A DNA stretch of 64,000 nt, from the NCBI GenBank assembly GCA_040753795.1, contig JBFMDX010000016.1:47554-111553 (forward strand). Reading direction: 5' to 3'. The DNA comes from Thermodesulfobacteriota bacterium (GTDB taxonomy: Bacteria; Desulfobacterota; Desulfobacteria; Desulfobacterales; Desulfosudaceae). Shown here in pieces: positions 15,348 to 24,480 of the stretch. Below the pieces are notes generated by a model that was given only the letters and a program-made list of their open reading frames with translations, was not told the DNA's origin and made no database searches. Both the position numbers and the translations under genes were made by a program. Every line of letters begins with the position of its first letter. Positions within the stretch are counted from its first letter, which is position 1.

Positions 15348-15877
15348 GCCCGCCTCCTTTTCTCCAGAGGTCTGGATCCATGGACCCGGTCCTTTTCGCC
15401 CCTGGCAAAGCGCCGTCCCGGTTGTGAGTACGGTAAATTGTTTTTGGACGGCTGATATGCCTATATTCAAGAATTATGCCATCAATATGGAAATTATTTA
15501 TTTAATATAACCTGTTGATATATATATAGTTCTAAAACCAAAAGCGGATCGGGCGCAAGCGCCGGTTGTTTGCCATGGCGCAATCGGGTTACGGGTTTGT
15601 GCCTTGATTTGCAAGGGCAGCGGGTAAACGAACAAAGGGATACCTTTTAATCTCAAAAAAACAGCATGTTAAATCCATGATTGACAATGCGCCCGCCGCT
15701 GTATAGGTTGACAAAAATGGGAATCCGGCTGCCAAATATTGCCAGCCGGACCATTTCCCTGTTTTGGTTCATCCACGAACCCTTTGAGTTCAGGGCTTTT
15801 GAATACTTGAACCTGTATTCCCCCCAAAACCGGGATAGTTTTTTTGATGCGATCGTAAAAACGACCTTTTTACGAGG
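15348..15877. other. 530-bp intergenic region, AT-rich core, no gene seen
   Basis: This is a divergent region between the MBL-fold gene (minus) and the M48 protease (plus). The part around 15470-15535 is strongly AT-rich with a TATATATATA run. Two perfect TTGACA hexamers on the plus strand (15681-15686 and 15708-15713) could be -35 boxes for the protease, but the matching -10 elements are weak. Short ORFs here lack ribosome-binding sites and recognisable content. Confidence 0.5.
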
Positions 15878-17137
15878 ATGTCATTTTTTGAAAGTAATGT
15901 TTTTATGAATGGGATGGCCGTCCTGATTCTCTGTGCCGTTCTGCTTCACGCCCTGATCGAGTGGATGGCGGACCGCTTGAACCTGTCGTTCCTTTCGCCC
16001 GCTCTTCCGGATGGTTTCAGGGACGTGTATGACGCGGACCAGTATGCCCGGTCCCAGCGCTACCTGCGCCAGCGGACTTTTCTGGGGCGGCTGTCGACCC
16101 TGGTCGAGCTGACGGCTTTTCTGGCCTTCTGGTTCTGGGGCGGATTCGGATGGCTGGATGAACAGGTGCGGGCCCTGGGATGGTCACCGGTCGGGTCCGG
16201 GCTGGTTTATATCGGGCTCCTGGCCGGGGCCGGAAGCCTGATGGGACTGCCCTTTTCCTGGTACGGAACGTTCGTGATCGAAGCCCGGTTCGGCTTTAAC
16301 CGCACCACGCCGCGGCTGTTTATCGTTGACCGGCTGAAGGCCCTGGCCCTGGCCCTGGTCCTGGGCGCTCCGCTGCTGGCCGGGATCCTGGCGTTTTTTG
16401 AATATGCCGGGCCGCGGGCCTGGCTGTGGTGCTGGCTGACGGTGTCGGCGGTCCTGTTGATACTGCAGGTGATCGTGCCGGCCTGGATCATGCCCCTGTT
16501 CAACCGCTTTTCCCCCCTGGACGACGGTGAGTTGAAGGAGGCGGTCATGGATCTGGCCCGCCGGAACCGCTTTCCGCTGGCCAATGTCTTTGTCATGGAC
16601 GGCTCCAGGCGTAGCGCCAAGTCAAACGCTTTTTTCGCCGGCATCGGCGCGAAAAAACGACTGGTTCTCTTTGATACCCTTATCCGTCAGCACCCGCCCG
16701 AAGAGATCGTCGCCATTGTCGCCCATGAAATCGGCCATTGCAAAAAGCGCCATCTGCCGGTGATGACCGCCGTGTCCATCCTGCAGACGGGACTGATGCT
16801 GTATCTATTGTCCTGGTTTATTTCCTGGCCGCCGCTGTTTGAGGCGTTTTTTGTGGAGCGGCCGTCGGTTTACGCCGGTCTGGTGCTTTTCAGCCTGCTT
16901 TACGGGGTCATTGATTTCTTCGCCGGCCTGGTCATGCTTCATGTTTCCCGGCGTCACGAGTATGCCGCCGACCGGTTCGCCGCCGAAGCCACCGGCCGCC
17001 CGGAAGTCATGACGGCGGCCTTGAAGCGGCTCAGCCGGGACAACCTGTCCAATCTGACGCCGCACCCGTTTTACGTTTTTCTGCACTATTCCCATCCGCC
17101 CGTCGCCGACCGGATCAGGGCACTGCTTCAGGCATAG
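15878..17137 (+). CDS. M48 family membrane metalloprotease (Ste24/CAAX protease-like)
   Basis: This gene encodes 419 residues with several hydrophobic segments (about residues 10-25, 65-90, 105-120, 150-200, 300-345). The zinc site [11 protein letters not shown] has HExxH at residues 283-287, and the third ligand is in HEYAADRFA near residue 361. It has the full length and layout of Ste24-type peptidases, including the N-terminal part preceding the HExxH domain. Such enzymes work in membrane protein quality control in bacteria; CAAX processing is unlikely here. The ATG at 15878 has a close GAGG; an in-frame ATG at 15905 is possible. Its last 10 bases overlap the convergent queC gene. Confidence 0.9.
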   Translation: MSFFESNVFMNGMAVLILCAVLLHALIEWMADRLNLSFLSPALPDGFRDVYDADQYARSQRYLRQRTFLGRLSTLVELTAFLAFWFWGGFGWLDEQVRALGWSPVGSGLVYIGLLAGAGSLMGLPFSWYGTFVIEARFGFNRTTPRLFIVDRLKALALALVLGAPLLAGILAFFEYAGPRAWLWCWLTVSAVLLILQVIVPAWIMPLFNRFSPLDDGELKEAVMDLARRNRFPLANVFVMDGSRRSAKSNAFFAGIGAKKRLVLFDTLIRQHPPEEIVAIVAHEIGHCKKRHLPVMTAVSILQTGLMLYLLSWFISWPPLFEAFFVERPSVYAGLVLFSLLYGVIDFFAGLVMLHVSRRHEYAADRFAAEATGRPEVMTAALKRLSRDNLSNLTPHPFYVFLHYSHPPVADRIRALLQA

Positions 17138-17817
17138 CGGGTGGGATCGGGGACCCCCGCTTCCCGGAAGCCTTTCTCGCGGATGCGGCAGCTGTCGCAC
17201 CGGCCGCAGGCCAGTCCTTCCGGGGTCGGGTCATAGCAGCTGACGGTAATCGAGTAGTCGACGCCCAGCGAGATTCCGGTGCGGATGATTTCCGCCTTGG
17301 TCATGCGGATCAGGGGCGTGCGGATGGAGACTTTCCCGCCGCCGGTAACGGCCGCCCGGGTGGCCAGAGCGGCCATTTTTTCAAAGGCCGCGATAAACGG
17401 GGGACGGCAGTCCGGGTAGCCGCTGTAGTCGACGGCGTTGACGCCGATGAAGATGTCGCCGGCGCCGACCACCTCGGCCCAGGCCAGGCCGCAGGAGAGG
17501 AAAATGGTGTTGCGCGCCGGTACATAGGTCACGGGGATTTCGTCCGGACCGGTGTTTCCGGATTTGGGCACGTCGATGGCGGCCGTCAGGGCCGAACCGC
17601 CGATTTTATCCAGACCGATGTCCAGGACCAGGTGCTCCCGGACGGCCATCATCCGGGCCACCGCCCGCGCCGCCGCCAGTTCCGCCCGGTGGCGCTGACC
17701 GTAATCGAAGCTGAGGCTGTACAGGTCGTATCCCCGGGACGCCGCCACGGCCATGGCGGTGGTGGAGTCGATGCCGCCGCTGGACAGGATAACCGCTTTT
17801 TTAGGCGTGGCGCTCAT
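17128..17817 (-). CDS. queC: 7-cyano-7-deazaguanine synthase QueC
   Basis: This gene encodes 229 residues and makes preQ0 from 7-carboxy-7-deazaguanine, ammonia and ATP in queuosine synthesis. The PP-loop SGGIDS lies at residues 13-18. A zinc-binding cluster [17 protein letters not shown] is near the C-terminus. The start was placed at 17817 because the ATG overlaps the queE stop as ATGA and the family length fits; the frame is open another 100 codons upstream over queE, which is a shadow. queD and queF are not in the window. Confidence 0.95.
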   Translation of the reverse strand: MSATPKKAVILSSGGIDSTTAMAVAASRGYDLYSLSFDYGQRHRAELAAARAVARMMAVREHLVLDIGLDKIGGSALTAAIDVPKSGNTGPDEIPVTYVPARNTIFLSCGLAWAEVVGAGDIFIGVNAVDYSGYPDCRPPFIAAFEKMAALATRAAVTGGGKVSIRTPLIRMTKAEIIRTGISLGVDYSITVSCYDPTPEGLACGRCDSCRIREKGFREAGVPDPTRYA

Positions 17818-18452
17818 TTTCCCCGCTCTCCCTTCCAGATGATCCGGTGCAGTTGTACTTGCAGCCTCACCTCCAGATGATCCGTGAGGATCCAATCCGC
17901 CAGGGTAGCGGCGGAGAGAACATCTCCGACCGGAGAAAAAAGAATATTGCCCGGAGGCATATCGCGGATGTCCCGGGAAAACGCGCTGGCGAAAAGATAG
18001 TCGGTCCGGTCGGCGATGACGAATTTCACCTGGTCCCGGGCGGTGAGCTGCTCCAGAATGTCCGGCCGGTGCCGGCCGCTTTCGCCGCTGGCCGGGCACT
18101 TGATATCCACGATTTTCACGCATTCCGCCGGCAGGTCGCGCAGGTCGCGGGTGCCGTTGGTCTCCACCAGCACCTGATGCCCCGCCCGGATCAATTCCCG
18201 GGCCAGTTCCGGGGTTCGGTCCTGAAGCAGGGGCTCTCCGCCGGTAATTTCCACCAGCGGGCAGCCGTAGGCGGCTACCTGATCCATGACGCCGGCCAGG
18301 GGCATGTCCCGGCCTTCGTCATAGGCGTAACGGGTATCGCACCAGGCGCAACGCAGATTGCAGCCGGTCAGGCGGACAAAGACACAGGGCCGGCCGGCAT
18401 CAAGGGATTCGCCCTGGATGCTGTAAAATATTTCGTTGACGTTCAGGGTCAT
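17814..18452 (-). CDS. queE: 7-carboxy-7-deazaguanine synthase QueE (radical SAM)
   Basis: This gene encodes 212 residues and converts 6-carboxy-tetrahydropterin to 7-carboxy-7-deazaguanine. The N-terminus [11 protein letters not shown] is diagnostic. The radical-SAM cluster C31xxxC35xxC38 lies in [15 protein letters not shown], and the SAM-binding ITGGEPLL follows. The gene is translationally coupled on both sides, overlapping queC by 4 bases and the small Cys protein upstream by 4 bases. Confidence 0.95.
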   Translation of the reverse strand: MTLNVNEIFYSIQGESLDAGRPCVFVRLTGCNLRCAWCDTRYAYDEGRDMPLAGVMDQVAAYGCPLVEITGGEPLLQDRTPELARELIRAGHQVLVETNGTRDLRDLPAECVKIVDIKCPASGESGRHRPDILEQLTARDQVKFVIADRTDYLFASAFSRDIRDMPPGNILFSPVGDVLSAATLADWILTDHLEVRLQVQLHRIIWKGERGK

Positions 18453-18646
18453 GACGGGGTCTTTCCCGACGGTTCAAACAGGGGGCAGGGGCCGTCTTCG
18501 GGATGGAAAACCGTTTCGGCCGCCGGTTGTTTCCCCGCATATTCCATGGCCCGGCAGACATGGGGAAGCAACTCTCCCGGGTAAAAACCGTAATGCCGAC
18601 AGGGCGTGCAGTCGGCCGTCTGGTCGGATTCCCTGATCAGTTTCAT
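18449..18646 (-). CDS. Small cysteine-containing protein, unknown function
   Basis: This gene encodes 65 residues with four cysteines (C13, C16, C31, C54). The CTPC pair and the spacing could bind zinc or an iron-sulfur cluster, but no known family is recognised. Support for a real gene is positional: it fits exactly between the methyltransferase stop (3 bases upstream) and queE (4-base overlap), with the codon use of its neighbours. It could accompany the radical SAM enzyme QueE; that is inference from context only. Confidence 0.6.
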   Translation of the reverse strand: MKLIRESDQTADCTPCRHYGFYPGELLPHVCRAMEYAGKQPAAETVFHPEDGPCPLFEPSGKTPS

Positions 18647-18649
18647 GCC

Positions 18650-19447
18650 TCAGCCCCGGAAAATGGTTTCATCGCCGTCGCGAACCGCTTCGATCAGCAA
18701 AACTGAACTCATGGACCGGGGCATGAGCTTCGCGTCCAGCCGGACCGGCAGCGAGAAAAGCCGGTTGCCCCACTTGAACGCGAATTCCACCAACCGGGCC
18801 GCCGCCGGCGGCATATCCGGCAGGGACCGGCGCGGCTTGCGGCGGTCGGTCAGGGAGGCCAGCCGCGTGACCGCCACCATGGTGATTTTTTCAAGCGGGC
18901 CCAGCACCTTGTGAATTCCCTTCGAAGAGAAACCCGCCCGGTTCAGCTTGCGGCTTATGTCCGCCAGGTCGTATCGGCGGTGGTGATGGACATAGACATC
19001 GTCATGGGCGAAGTAGGCGGTCCGGTGGGGGAAGGTAATGAAGCATCGCCCGCCGGGCGGCAGTATCCTGGCCATTTCCCGCAGCGCCAGCAGATCGTCG
19101 GCGATGTGTTCAATAACCTCCGAACAGACGCACCGGGAAACGGATCGGCCTTTAAAAGGCAGGGCGGTGCCGTCGGCCACGACATAATGCCCTTCCGGCA
19201 TGGCAGCCTTTAATGAGCGCATACCCGTGAACGAGAGGTCGGTGTAAACCGTCCGCGCGCCGGGCAAGCAGATCGGCGATATGCCGGTGCCGACTTCGAC
19301 GGTCCAGCCGGCGTTGTCCGGCGGCAGCAGGGACGTCACGGCTTTTTGTCGCAGCCGGTAATTATAGAGATGGTTTTTCAGCAGCACATAGGCGCCGGAC
19401 CGGAAAAAGGCCTGAAACCGGTTGGCCTTGCGGGAGGAATCGTTCAT
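18650..19447 (-). CDS. Class I SAM-dependent methyltransferase
   Basis: The start at 19447 was chosen because its ATG overlaps the upstream GT2 stop as ATGA; an upstream in-frame start exists at 19489. It encodes 265 residues. Motif I is VEVGTGISP near residue 55, an acidic post-I position lies in TVYTDLS, VADGTALPF is motif II, and CSEVIEHIADDLLALREMAR with LPPGGRCFITFP gives the Methyltransf_11 type. The substrate is unknown. The operon with a GT2 transferase suggests glycan or lipid-linked work, while queE/queC follow downstream. Confidence 0.85.
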   Translation of the reverse strand: MNDSSRKANRFQAFFRSGAYVLLKNHLYNYRLRQKAVTSLLPPDNAGWTVEVGTGISPICLPGARTVYTDLSFTGMRSLKAAMPEGHYVVADGTALPFKGRSVSRCVCSEVIEHIADDLLALREMARILPPGGRCFITFPHRTAYFAHDDVYVHHHRRYDLADISRKLNRAGFSSKGIHKVLGPLEKITMVAVTRLASLTDRRKPRRSLPDMPPAAARLVEFAFKWGNRLFSLPVRLDAKLMPRSMSSVLLIEAVRDGDETIFRG

Positions 19448-20205
19448 GGGTTTTTCCGGATCGGTTTGAAAATCGCCGGCGATAGCCATCCCGTTTTTGC
19501 CAGCCGGTACAGGAGGGCGGTCTTCAGGCAGCCCAGGCCGTATTTAACGCTCGGCCAGAAACGGATGGAGGAGGCTTCGGCAAAGTAACGGGTGGGGCAG
19601 CTGATCTCGGCCACGGTGTAACCGGCCCAGAGAATCTGGGCGATCATCTGGTTGTCGAAAATAAAATCATTATCATTGGCGTCAAGGGGCAACGATTCCA
19701 ACAGTTCCCGGGAGAAGGCCCGGTAGCCGGTGTGATATTCGGAAAGCTTGGCGCTCATGATAATATTTTCAGTAAAAGTCAGAAAGCGGTTGGCGATATA
19801 TTTCCATACCGGCATGCCGTTTTTCAGCGCCCGCCCGCCCAGGATGCGGGAGCCCAGAACGCATTGATAGAGGCCGCTGCCGATCAGCGAGGCCATGGCC
19901 GGAACCAACAGGGGGGTGTACTGGTAGTCCGGATGTACCATGATGATGATGTCGGCCCCGTTTTCCAGCGCCAGACGGTAGCAGGACTTCTGGTTACCGC
20001 CGTATCCCTTGTTCCATTCGTGGGTATAGATGATGGCGCCGGGCAGGGTCCGGGCGATGGCGACGGTTGCATCGGTGCTGCAGTCGTCGACGATAATCAC
20101 CTGATCGACGACGCCCTGGTCCATGACCTCGTCAAAGGTCTGCTTCAGGGTCGCGGCCGCGTTATAAGCGGGCATGACGACGATGACTTTTTTGTCACGA
20201 TACAT
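19444..20205 (-). CDS. Family 2 glycosyltransferase (DPM-synthase-like)
   Basis: This gene encodes 253 residues. The GT-A start KVIVVMPAYNAAATL is followed by IIVDDCSTDATV, GNQKSCYRLAL and the MVHPDYQYTP acidic metal motif. It matches the dolichol-phosphate-mannose-synthase-like branch, which usually loads sugar onto a polyprenyl phosphate. It has no membrane helices of its own. It is the first gene of the minus-strand operon GT2-methyltransferase-Cys protein-queE-queC. A divergent polytopic membrane protein (20397) could use its product. Confidence 0.85.
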   Translation of the reverse strand: MYRDKKVIVVMPAYNAAATLKQTFDEVMDQGVVDQVIIVDDCSTDATVAIARTLPGAIIYTHEWNKGYGGNQKSCYRLALENGADIIIMVHPDYQYTPLLVPAMASLIGSGLYQCVLGSRILGGRALKNGMPVWKYIANRFLTFTENIIMSAKLSEYHTGYRAFSRELLESLPLDANDNDFIFDNQMIAQILWAGYTVAEISCPTRYFAEASSIRFWPSVKYGLGCLKTALLYRLAKTGWLSPAIFKPIRKNP

Positions 20206-20396
20206 CTTTTAATCTCCGGTGAAGAACTGACGGCGGATGATTCCGGGCATGCCGCCACGCGCCGGATGAATCGCCGGTCGGTAAAAACATAGCAGATTCG
20301 AAAAAAAAATACCACCCGTCGCCCGATGAATTATGGTTGCAGCCGGTCGGCGGATCGGATACCTTGCTATCCATATTACCGGAGGAGCCATATCCC
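20206..20396. promoter_or_regulatory. Divergent intergenic region
   Basis: About 190 bases separate the divergent GT2 and membrane-protein genes and must hold both promoters. I see no strong -35/-10 pair or operator in it. Confidence 0.35.
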
Positions 20397-22241
20397 ATGG
20401 CAGAAAACGCTTTCCGCATCACCCGGCGCGAGGGCCTGTACGCGACATTGCTGCTGCTGATCATCGGCGGCTTTCTGGCCACATCCCTGAAGACCCAGCT
20501 CAATCCGGACGGTATTTTATATGCCGCTTATCCGCGTTCGGCTTTTTTTGACCGGGACATTCTGCTGGTCAATGAGTTCAACGACATGCAGCTGCTCCCC
20601 CTGTCCCGGCATGTTTCCGCGACCGGCCTTGAAGGCAATCCGGTCGCCATCGGCACGTCTCTGCTGATGACACCGTTTTACGCCCTGGCCTTCCTGGCCG
20701 ATCATGTCGCCGGCCTGGCCGGTCTGCGTCCCGGCGGTGATGGCTACCGGGGCGTTTACGCTTATGTCTTTCCGGTGGGGTCCCTGTTTTACGGTTTTCT
20801 GACCGCCCTGATGCTTTTTTCGCTGGCCAGCCGATATGGGGGCCGGGAACACGCCGTCGTATCCCTGCTGCATGTCGTGCTGGGAACGCCGTTCTTTTTT
20901 TACCTGGCCATTCATTATCACGTTTCCCATTTATGCTCGGCCTTCGGCGTAACATTGTTTCTGTACGCCTTTGAAATGATGAGCCGGGACCCCGACCTGC
21001 CCGCCCGCCGGTCGTCGTTTTTTGTGCTGGGGGCCTTCAGCGGGATCGCCATCCTCACCCGGACCCAGGACGGGCTGTTCTGGGTGATCCCGTTCTGCTT
21101 TCTGCTCTTTCAGTTGCAAAGCGGCCTTCGTTTCCGGCGGATTGTGGCCCAGGGGCTCTGTTTTCTGGCCGGAGCGGCAACCGCCGTATCTCCCCAGCTG
21201 GTCCTCTGGAAGGTGATGCACGGCCGCTGGATTCACGCGCCGGAAGCCGCCAACATCGATGTTTATAACCTTCACTTGCCGCAAATTCTGACGTCGTCCT
21301 ACCATGGCCTGTTTGTCTGGACGCCGGTCGTGATGATCAGCCTGGCCGGCCTGATCCTGATGGCGCGCCACGACCCCCGGCGGGGCATCGCCCTGCTGCT
21401 GGCGGTGATGCTGCAGCTGGCCGTCAGCGCTTCCATGCGGATGTGGTGGCAGGGGGCTTCTTTTGGCCTGCGCCTGCTGGTCAATTGTACCCCCATTTTT
21501 TTTCTCGGGCTGACCTATGCCTATGCCCGGATCAGGATGGCCTGGATCCGCTGGCTGGGCGGATTGCTCGTTGTCTGGACGATCCTGCTGGGCCTGAATG
21601 TCGTGGCCGGCCGGATCGATCTTAACCGGTTCTATCCGCTGGCCGAGCTATGCCGGATTCAGGCCCGCCTGCTGGTCGATCCGGCGGGCTGGCAGCGAAT
21701 GAAGGAATTTGCCGGTCTGATTCGTTATCCCGGCGGGGCCGCCATGGTGACGGCCGGAGTCGTTCTGGTCGTGACGATCCTGGTCCGGTACGGCAGGAGA
21801 TTGCCCGGGGCCTGGCGACAGCGGGTTTTTTCGACCCGCGGCGCGACCGGGGCGTTGGCGACGGGCATCGCTCTTTCCGGGCTGATCGGGCTGCTGGGGG
21901 TTGCCGCGCATGACCACAAACGCCTCTGGCAGGAGGATCTGAAACGGATTGAAAACGGACTGAACAGCTATGAACGGTTTTACATAGACTATTCCTATTT
22001 CATTATGAACGGGGAATATCTGGTCGCCACCGGCCGTCTGTCGGAAGCGGCGGATGAATTTTCCCGGGCCAACGCTGTTTTCGCCATGCCGGCCTCTTTC
22101 TGGCGCCAGGCGGAAATTCTGGCGGCTGCCGGGCGGCAAGCGGAGGCCTGGGCGGTTATCGACCAGGCGCTGGAGCGGTGGCCCGACAATCAGCAGCTGC
22201 GGCGACGTGTAATGGGGGCCAGGGAACAATGGGGCAAGTGA
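20397..22241 (+). CDS. Polytopic membrane protein with C-terminal TPR-like tail (GT-C-like)
   Basis: The start at 20397 is preceded by GGAGGAGCC; the frame is open 20 codons farther without a better site. It encodes 614 residues, about ten hydrophobic helices, then a soluble tail (from about residue 525) with helical repeats YLVATGRLSEAADEFSRANA and AAGRQAEAWAVIDQAL, TPR-like. The early loop contains acidic residues (FFDRDILLVNEFND) where GT-C transferases carry catalytic Asp. Function as a polyprenyl-sugar-dependent glycosyltransferase is possible, but no family was recognised with confidence. Monocistronic, ending at the terminator before the tRNA. Confidence 0.75.
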   Translation: MAENAFRITRREGLYATLLLLIIGGFLATSLKTQLNPDGILYAAYPRSAFFDRDILLVNEFNDMQLLPLSRHVSATGLEGNPVAIGTSLLMTPFYALAFLADHVAGLAGLRPGGDGYRGVYAYVFPVGSLFYGFLTALMLFSLASRYGGREHAVVSLLHVVLGTPFFFYLAIHYHVSHLCSAFGVTLFLYAFEMMSRDPDLPARRSSFFVLGAFSGIAILTRTQDGLFWVIPFCFLLFQLQSGLRFRRIVAQGLCFLAGAATAVSPQLVLWKVMHGRWIHAPEAANIDVYNLHLPQILTSSYHGLFVWTPVVMISLAGLILMARHDPRRGIALLLAVMLQLAVSASMRMWWQGASFGLRLLVNCTPIFFLGLTYAYARIRMAWIRWLGGLLVVWTILLGLNVVAGRIDLNRFYPLAELCRIQARLLVDPAGWQRMKEFAGLIRYPGGAAMVTAGVVLVVTILVRYGRRLPGAWRQRVFSTRGATGALATGIALSGLIGLLGVAAHDHKRLWQEDLKRIENGLNSYERFYIDYSYFIMNGEYLVATGRLSEAADEFSRANAVFAMPASFWRQAEILAAAGRQAEAWAVIDQALERWPDNQQLRRRVMGAREQWGK

Positions 22242-22270
22242 ACCCTCGACCCCTTGAATCCTTGAGCCCT
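22240..22270. repeat. Degenerate CCCTTGAA-type intergenic repeat, copy 1
   Basis: GAACCCTCGACCCCTTGAAT followed by CCTTGAGCCCT gives about four imperfect copies of a C3-4TTGA(A/G) unit just after a stop codon. A related stretch occurs upstream of kdsA at 31244-31272. The role is unknown. Confidence 0.4.
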
Positions 22271-22301
22271 CCGTACCAACTGAATTGGAGAAGAACCAAA
22301 T

Positions 22302-22342
22302 AAAAAGGCTGCCGCCGGCTACGGTGACAGCCTTTAATTTTT
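22302..22342. terminator. Bidirectional intrinsic terminator (tRNA-Leu and convergent gene)
   Basis: AAAGGCTG at 22304-22311 pairs with CAGCCTTT at 22328-22335. On the plus strand it is followed by AATTTTTT; on the minus strand the other arm is followed by TTATTT. It therefore ends both the tRNA transcript and the convergent membrane-protein transcript. Confidence 0.8.
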
Positions 22343-22428
22343 TGGTGCCGAAGGCCGGACTTGAACCGGCACGGGTCGCCCCACTACCCCCTCAAGATAG
22401 CGTGTCTACCAAGTTCCACCACTTCGGC
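22343..22428 (-). tRNA. leuU: tRNA-Leu (anticodon GAG)
   Basis: This is an 86-nt type II tRNA. The acceptor GCCGAAG pairs with CTTCGGC, followed by discriminator A and an encoded CCA. The D-arm is GGTAGACAC; the anticodon stem CTATC/GGTAG encloses the loop TTGAGGG, so the anticodon is GAG (reads CUC/CUU). A variable arm precedes the T-arm with GGTTCAAGTCC. It follows secG by 17 bases in the same direction, the same neighbourhood as E. coli secG-leuU, and is probably processed from the tpiA-secG transcript. Confidence 0.97.
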
Positions 22429-22445
22429 AGGAAACGATCAAGCAA

Positions 22446-22772
22446 CTATTCTGACGCGGCCGGTGGCTGTGGCGCCGCGGGCGCTTTCTCCGCCGGCTGG
22501 CTTACCGGCGCCGGCTCATCCGTCAGAATGGATTCGGATTTCCGCGTGGCCGACGTATAGGCCAGGGTCAGGCAGGTCAGCATGAAAATAATGGCGGCGC
22601 CCGCCGTCAGCTTGGCCAGGAAGGACGTGCCGCCGGTGCTGCCGAAAAGGGTCTGGCTGCCACCGCCGCCGAAAGCCGCGCCCATGCCCGCTCCTTTTCC
22701 GGCCTGGAGCAGGATGATCACAATCAGCAGGATACAGACAATCACATGAATGAGGGTTATCAGAATACTCAT
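22446..22772 (-). CDS. secG: Preprotein translocase subunit SecG
   Basis: This gene encodes 108 residues. It has two membrane helices (residues ~4-22 and ~52-72) joined by the Gly-rich loop GKGAGMGAAFGGGGSQTLFG with FGS.GG.SFLAK, the SecG signature. An Ala/Pro-rich C-terminal tail extends into the cytoplasm or periplasm, as in other Desulfobacterota. SecG stimulates SecYE/SecA protein export. It is 11 bases after tpiA and just before tRNA-Leu. Confidence 0.95.
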   Translation of the reverse strand: MSILITLIHVIVCILLIVIILLQAGKGAGMGAAFGGGGSQTLFGSTGGTSFLAKLTAGAAIIFMLTCLTLAYTSATRKSESILTDEPAPVSQPAEKAPAAPQPPAASE

Positions 22773-22783
22773 TTTATTTTCCG

Positions 22784-23539
22784 TTAATAATTGACAATTT
22801 TGGCAAACGTATCGGCGTCCAGGCTGGCTCCGCCCACCAGGGCGCCGTCAATGTCGGCCATATTCATTAGTTCTCCGATATTGTTCGGTTTCACGCTCCC
22901 CCCGTAAAGAATGCGCAAGGCTGAAGCCAGGGGAGCACCGAACATGTTTCGGATCGCCGAACGGACATAGGCGTGAACTTCCTGGGCCTGTTCACTGGTG
23001 GCGGTTTTACCCGTGCCGATGGCCCAGACCGGTTCGTAGGCCACCACCAGATCCCGCATATCGTCCAAATCAAAGCCTTTTAATCCGTTTTGAATCTGTT
23101 TGTCAAGTACGGAAAACGTTTTTTTCGCCTCACGTTCTTCCCCGGTCTCCCCGATGCACATGACCGGAATCAGTCCGGCTGACCGGGCGGCCCTGATTTT
23201 CCTGTTGACGGTGTCGTCCGTTTCGCCGAAATACTGGCGGCGTTCGGAATGACCGATGATGGCGTAGCGGCATCCGGCGGCAGCCACCATCGACGGAGAC
23301 ACCTCACCCGTGTAAGCGCCTTCGGCTTCCCAGAAAAGGTCCTGAGCGCCGACACCGATGTTGCTGCCGGCCAGGGCCTGGCAGACCGGTACCAGGGCCG
23401 TGAACTGCGGGGCCACCATGATGTCCCGGCCGGCGGCGGCGGCCACCAGCCCGGCCAGGCGCACGGCCGTGTCTCTGGCTTCCTGCCAGGTCTTGAACAT
23501 TTTCCAGTTTCCGGCGATGAGCGGGCGACGTTGGTCCAT
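22784..23539 (-). CDS. tpiA: Triose-phosphate isomerase
   Basis: This gene encodes 251 residues and interconverts dihydroxyacetone phosphate and glyceraldehyde 3-phosphate. It shows substrate Lys in AGNWKMFK, catalytic His in IGHSERRQ, catalytic Glu in [11 protein letters not shown], and phosphate-binding LYGGSVKP and GALVGGASL. The start at 23539 is chosen because AAGGAG lies properly spaced upstream; six codons of open frame precede it. Confidence 0.97.
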   Translation of the reverse strand: MDQRRPLIAGNWKMFKTWQEARDTAVRLAGLVAAAAGRDIMVAPQFTALVPVCQALAGSNIGVGAQDLFWEAEGAYTGEVSPSMVAAAGCRYAIIGHSERRQYFGETDDTVNRKIRAARSAGLIPVMCIGETGEEREAKKTFSVLDKQIQNGLKGFDLDDMRDLVVAYEPVWAIGTGKTATSEQAQEVHAYVRSAIRNMFGAPLASALRILYGGSVKPNNIGELMNMADIDGALVGGASLDADTFAKIVNY

Positions 23540-23553
23540 GATTTTTTCTCCTT

Positions 23554-24036
23554 TCATTGCGGTCGCGGACGAACCGGCCGTTTCCCGTCAAGTTTTCTGA
23601 CCATTAAAATCGCGTCTTCCCGGTTGTCATAATAACCGGGTCTTCGTCCCGATTGGATAAAACCGTGCTTGACATACAGGTTGACGGCGGCCAGGTTCGA
23701 TGCCCGCACTTCCAGGCACACCTGCCGCAGGCCTTTTTCTCCGGCCAGGGCCACCGTTTTTTCAAGAAGGCGGGAGGCGATGCGCCGGTTGCGCCAGGGA
23801 TGGTCCGTGGCCACTTTCATGATGTGCATTTCATCCAGAACAATCCGGTAAAACAGATAACCGGCGATGGTCTCCGGCGGCCCCCCGATAGTGACGTAAC
23901 CGCCTCCCGCGGAAAGTTCGGCCGCGCAGGCGGTCGGACTCCAGGGCGCCTGGAAGCACCGCTGCTCGACGGCCGCTATTTTGCTGATATCCGTCGCCGA
24001 GATGGGAACGGTATGCAGAATCCGCGGGTCATTCAC
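23554..24036 (-). CDS. rimI: Ribosomal-protein-alanine N-acetyltransferase-like GNAT
   Basis: This gene encodes 160 residues of GNAT fold. It has the acetyl-CoA loop (ATDHPWRNRRIASRLLE), CLEVRASNLAAVNLYVKHGF and GRRPGYYDNREDAILMVRK, which is the RimI pattern including the Tyr-Tyr near the end. RimI acetylates the N-terminal alanine of S18. It overlaps the end of the EIIA gene by 8 bases and belongs to the rpoN superoperon. The substrate is assumed from family similarity. Confidence 0.88.
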   Translation of the reverse strand: MNDPRILHTVPISATDISKIAAVEQRCFQAPWSPTACAAELSAGGGYVTIGGPPETIAGYLFYRIVLDEMHIMKVATDHPWRNRRIASRLLEKTVALAGEKGLRQVCLEVRASNLAAVNLYVKHGFIQSGRRPGYYDNREDAILMVRKLDGKRPVRPRPQ

Positions 24037-24442
24037 GCTTGTTCCCCTTGAGAATACTGCTGGCGATGGAAATGCTTTTTTTGCCGAAGGCCTCGACTTC
24101 CCGGATCAAATCGGTCAGGGGCATGTCCTGGCGCGCCCTGATGGCTTTGAGCAGGATGGGCAGGTTGATGCCGGACAGAACTTCCACTCTGCCTTCCTCC
24201 AGAAAGGAGTAGCTCAGATTGGAAGGGGAGCCGCCGAACATATCGGTCAGAATCAGTACGCCTTTTTCACTTTTGACGCTTTTTATCCCCTCCGCGATTT
24301 TTTCCCGCAATTTTTCAGCCGGCTCCTTCAGATCGATGGAAACGGCTGCTACTCCTTCCGGTTTGAATCCCAGTACGAATTCGGCCGCTTCGATCATGGC
24401 TTCTCCCAGGCGCTGGTGGGTGACGATTAAAATTCCTGTCAT
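24029..24442 (-). CDS. PTS EIIA component, mannose family
   Basis: This gene encodes 137 residues. The phosphoacceptor is His9 in ILIVTHQRLGEAM, and the family pattern GVLILTDMFGGSPSNLS follows. No EIIB, EIIC or EIID gene is nearby, so sugar transport is unlikely. The place after rapZ in a rpoN-ptsN-rapZ locus suggests a regulatory phosphorelay, as in other Desulfobacterota. HPr and enzyme I are not in the window. Confidence 0.92.
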   Translation of the reverse strand: MTGILIVTHQRLGEAMIEAAEFVLGFKPEGVAAVSIDLKEPAEKLREKIAEGIKSVKSEKGVLILTDMFGGSPSNLSYSFLEEGRVEVLSGINLPILLKAIRARQDMPLTDLIREVEAFGKKSISIASSILKGNKRE

Positions 24443-24480
24443 GGCGTGTCCTGACTGTTGTTGATGATGTTGTGATCGTG

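Noticed and set aside
15681..15908. 75-codon ORF just before the M48 gene
   Set aside because: It overlaps the M48 start, has no ribosome-binding site and no recognisable content; the region looks non-coding and AT-rich.
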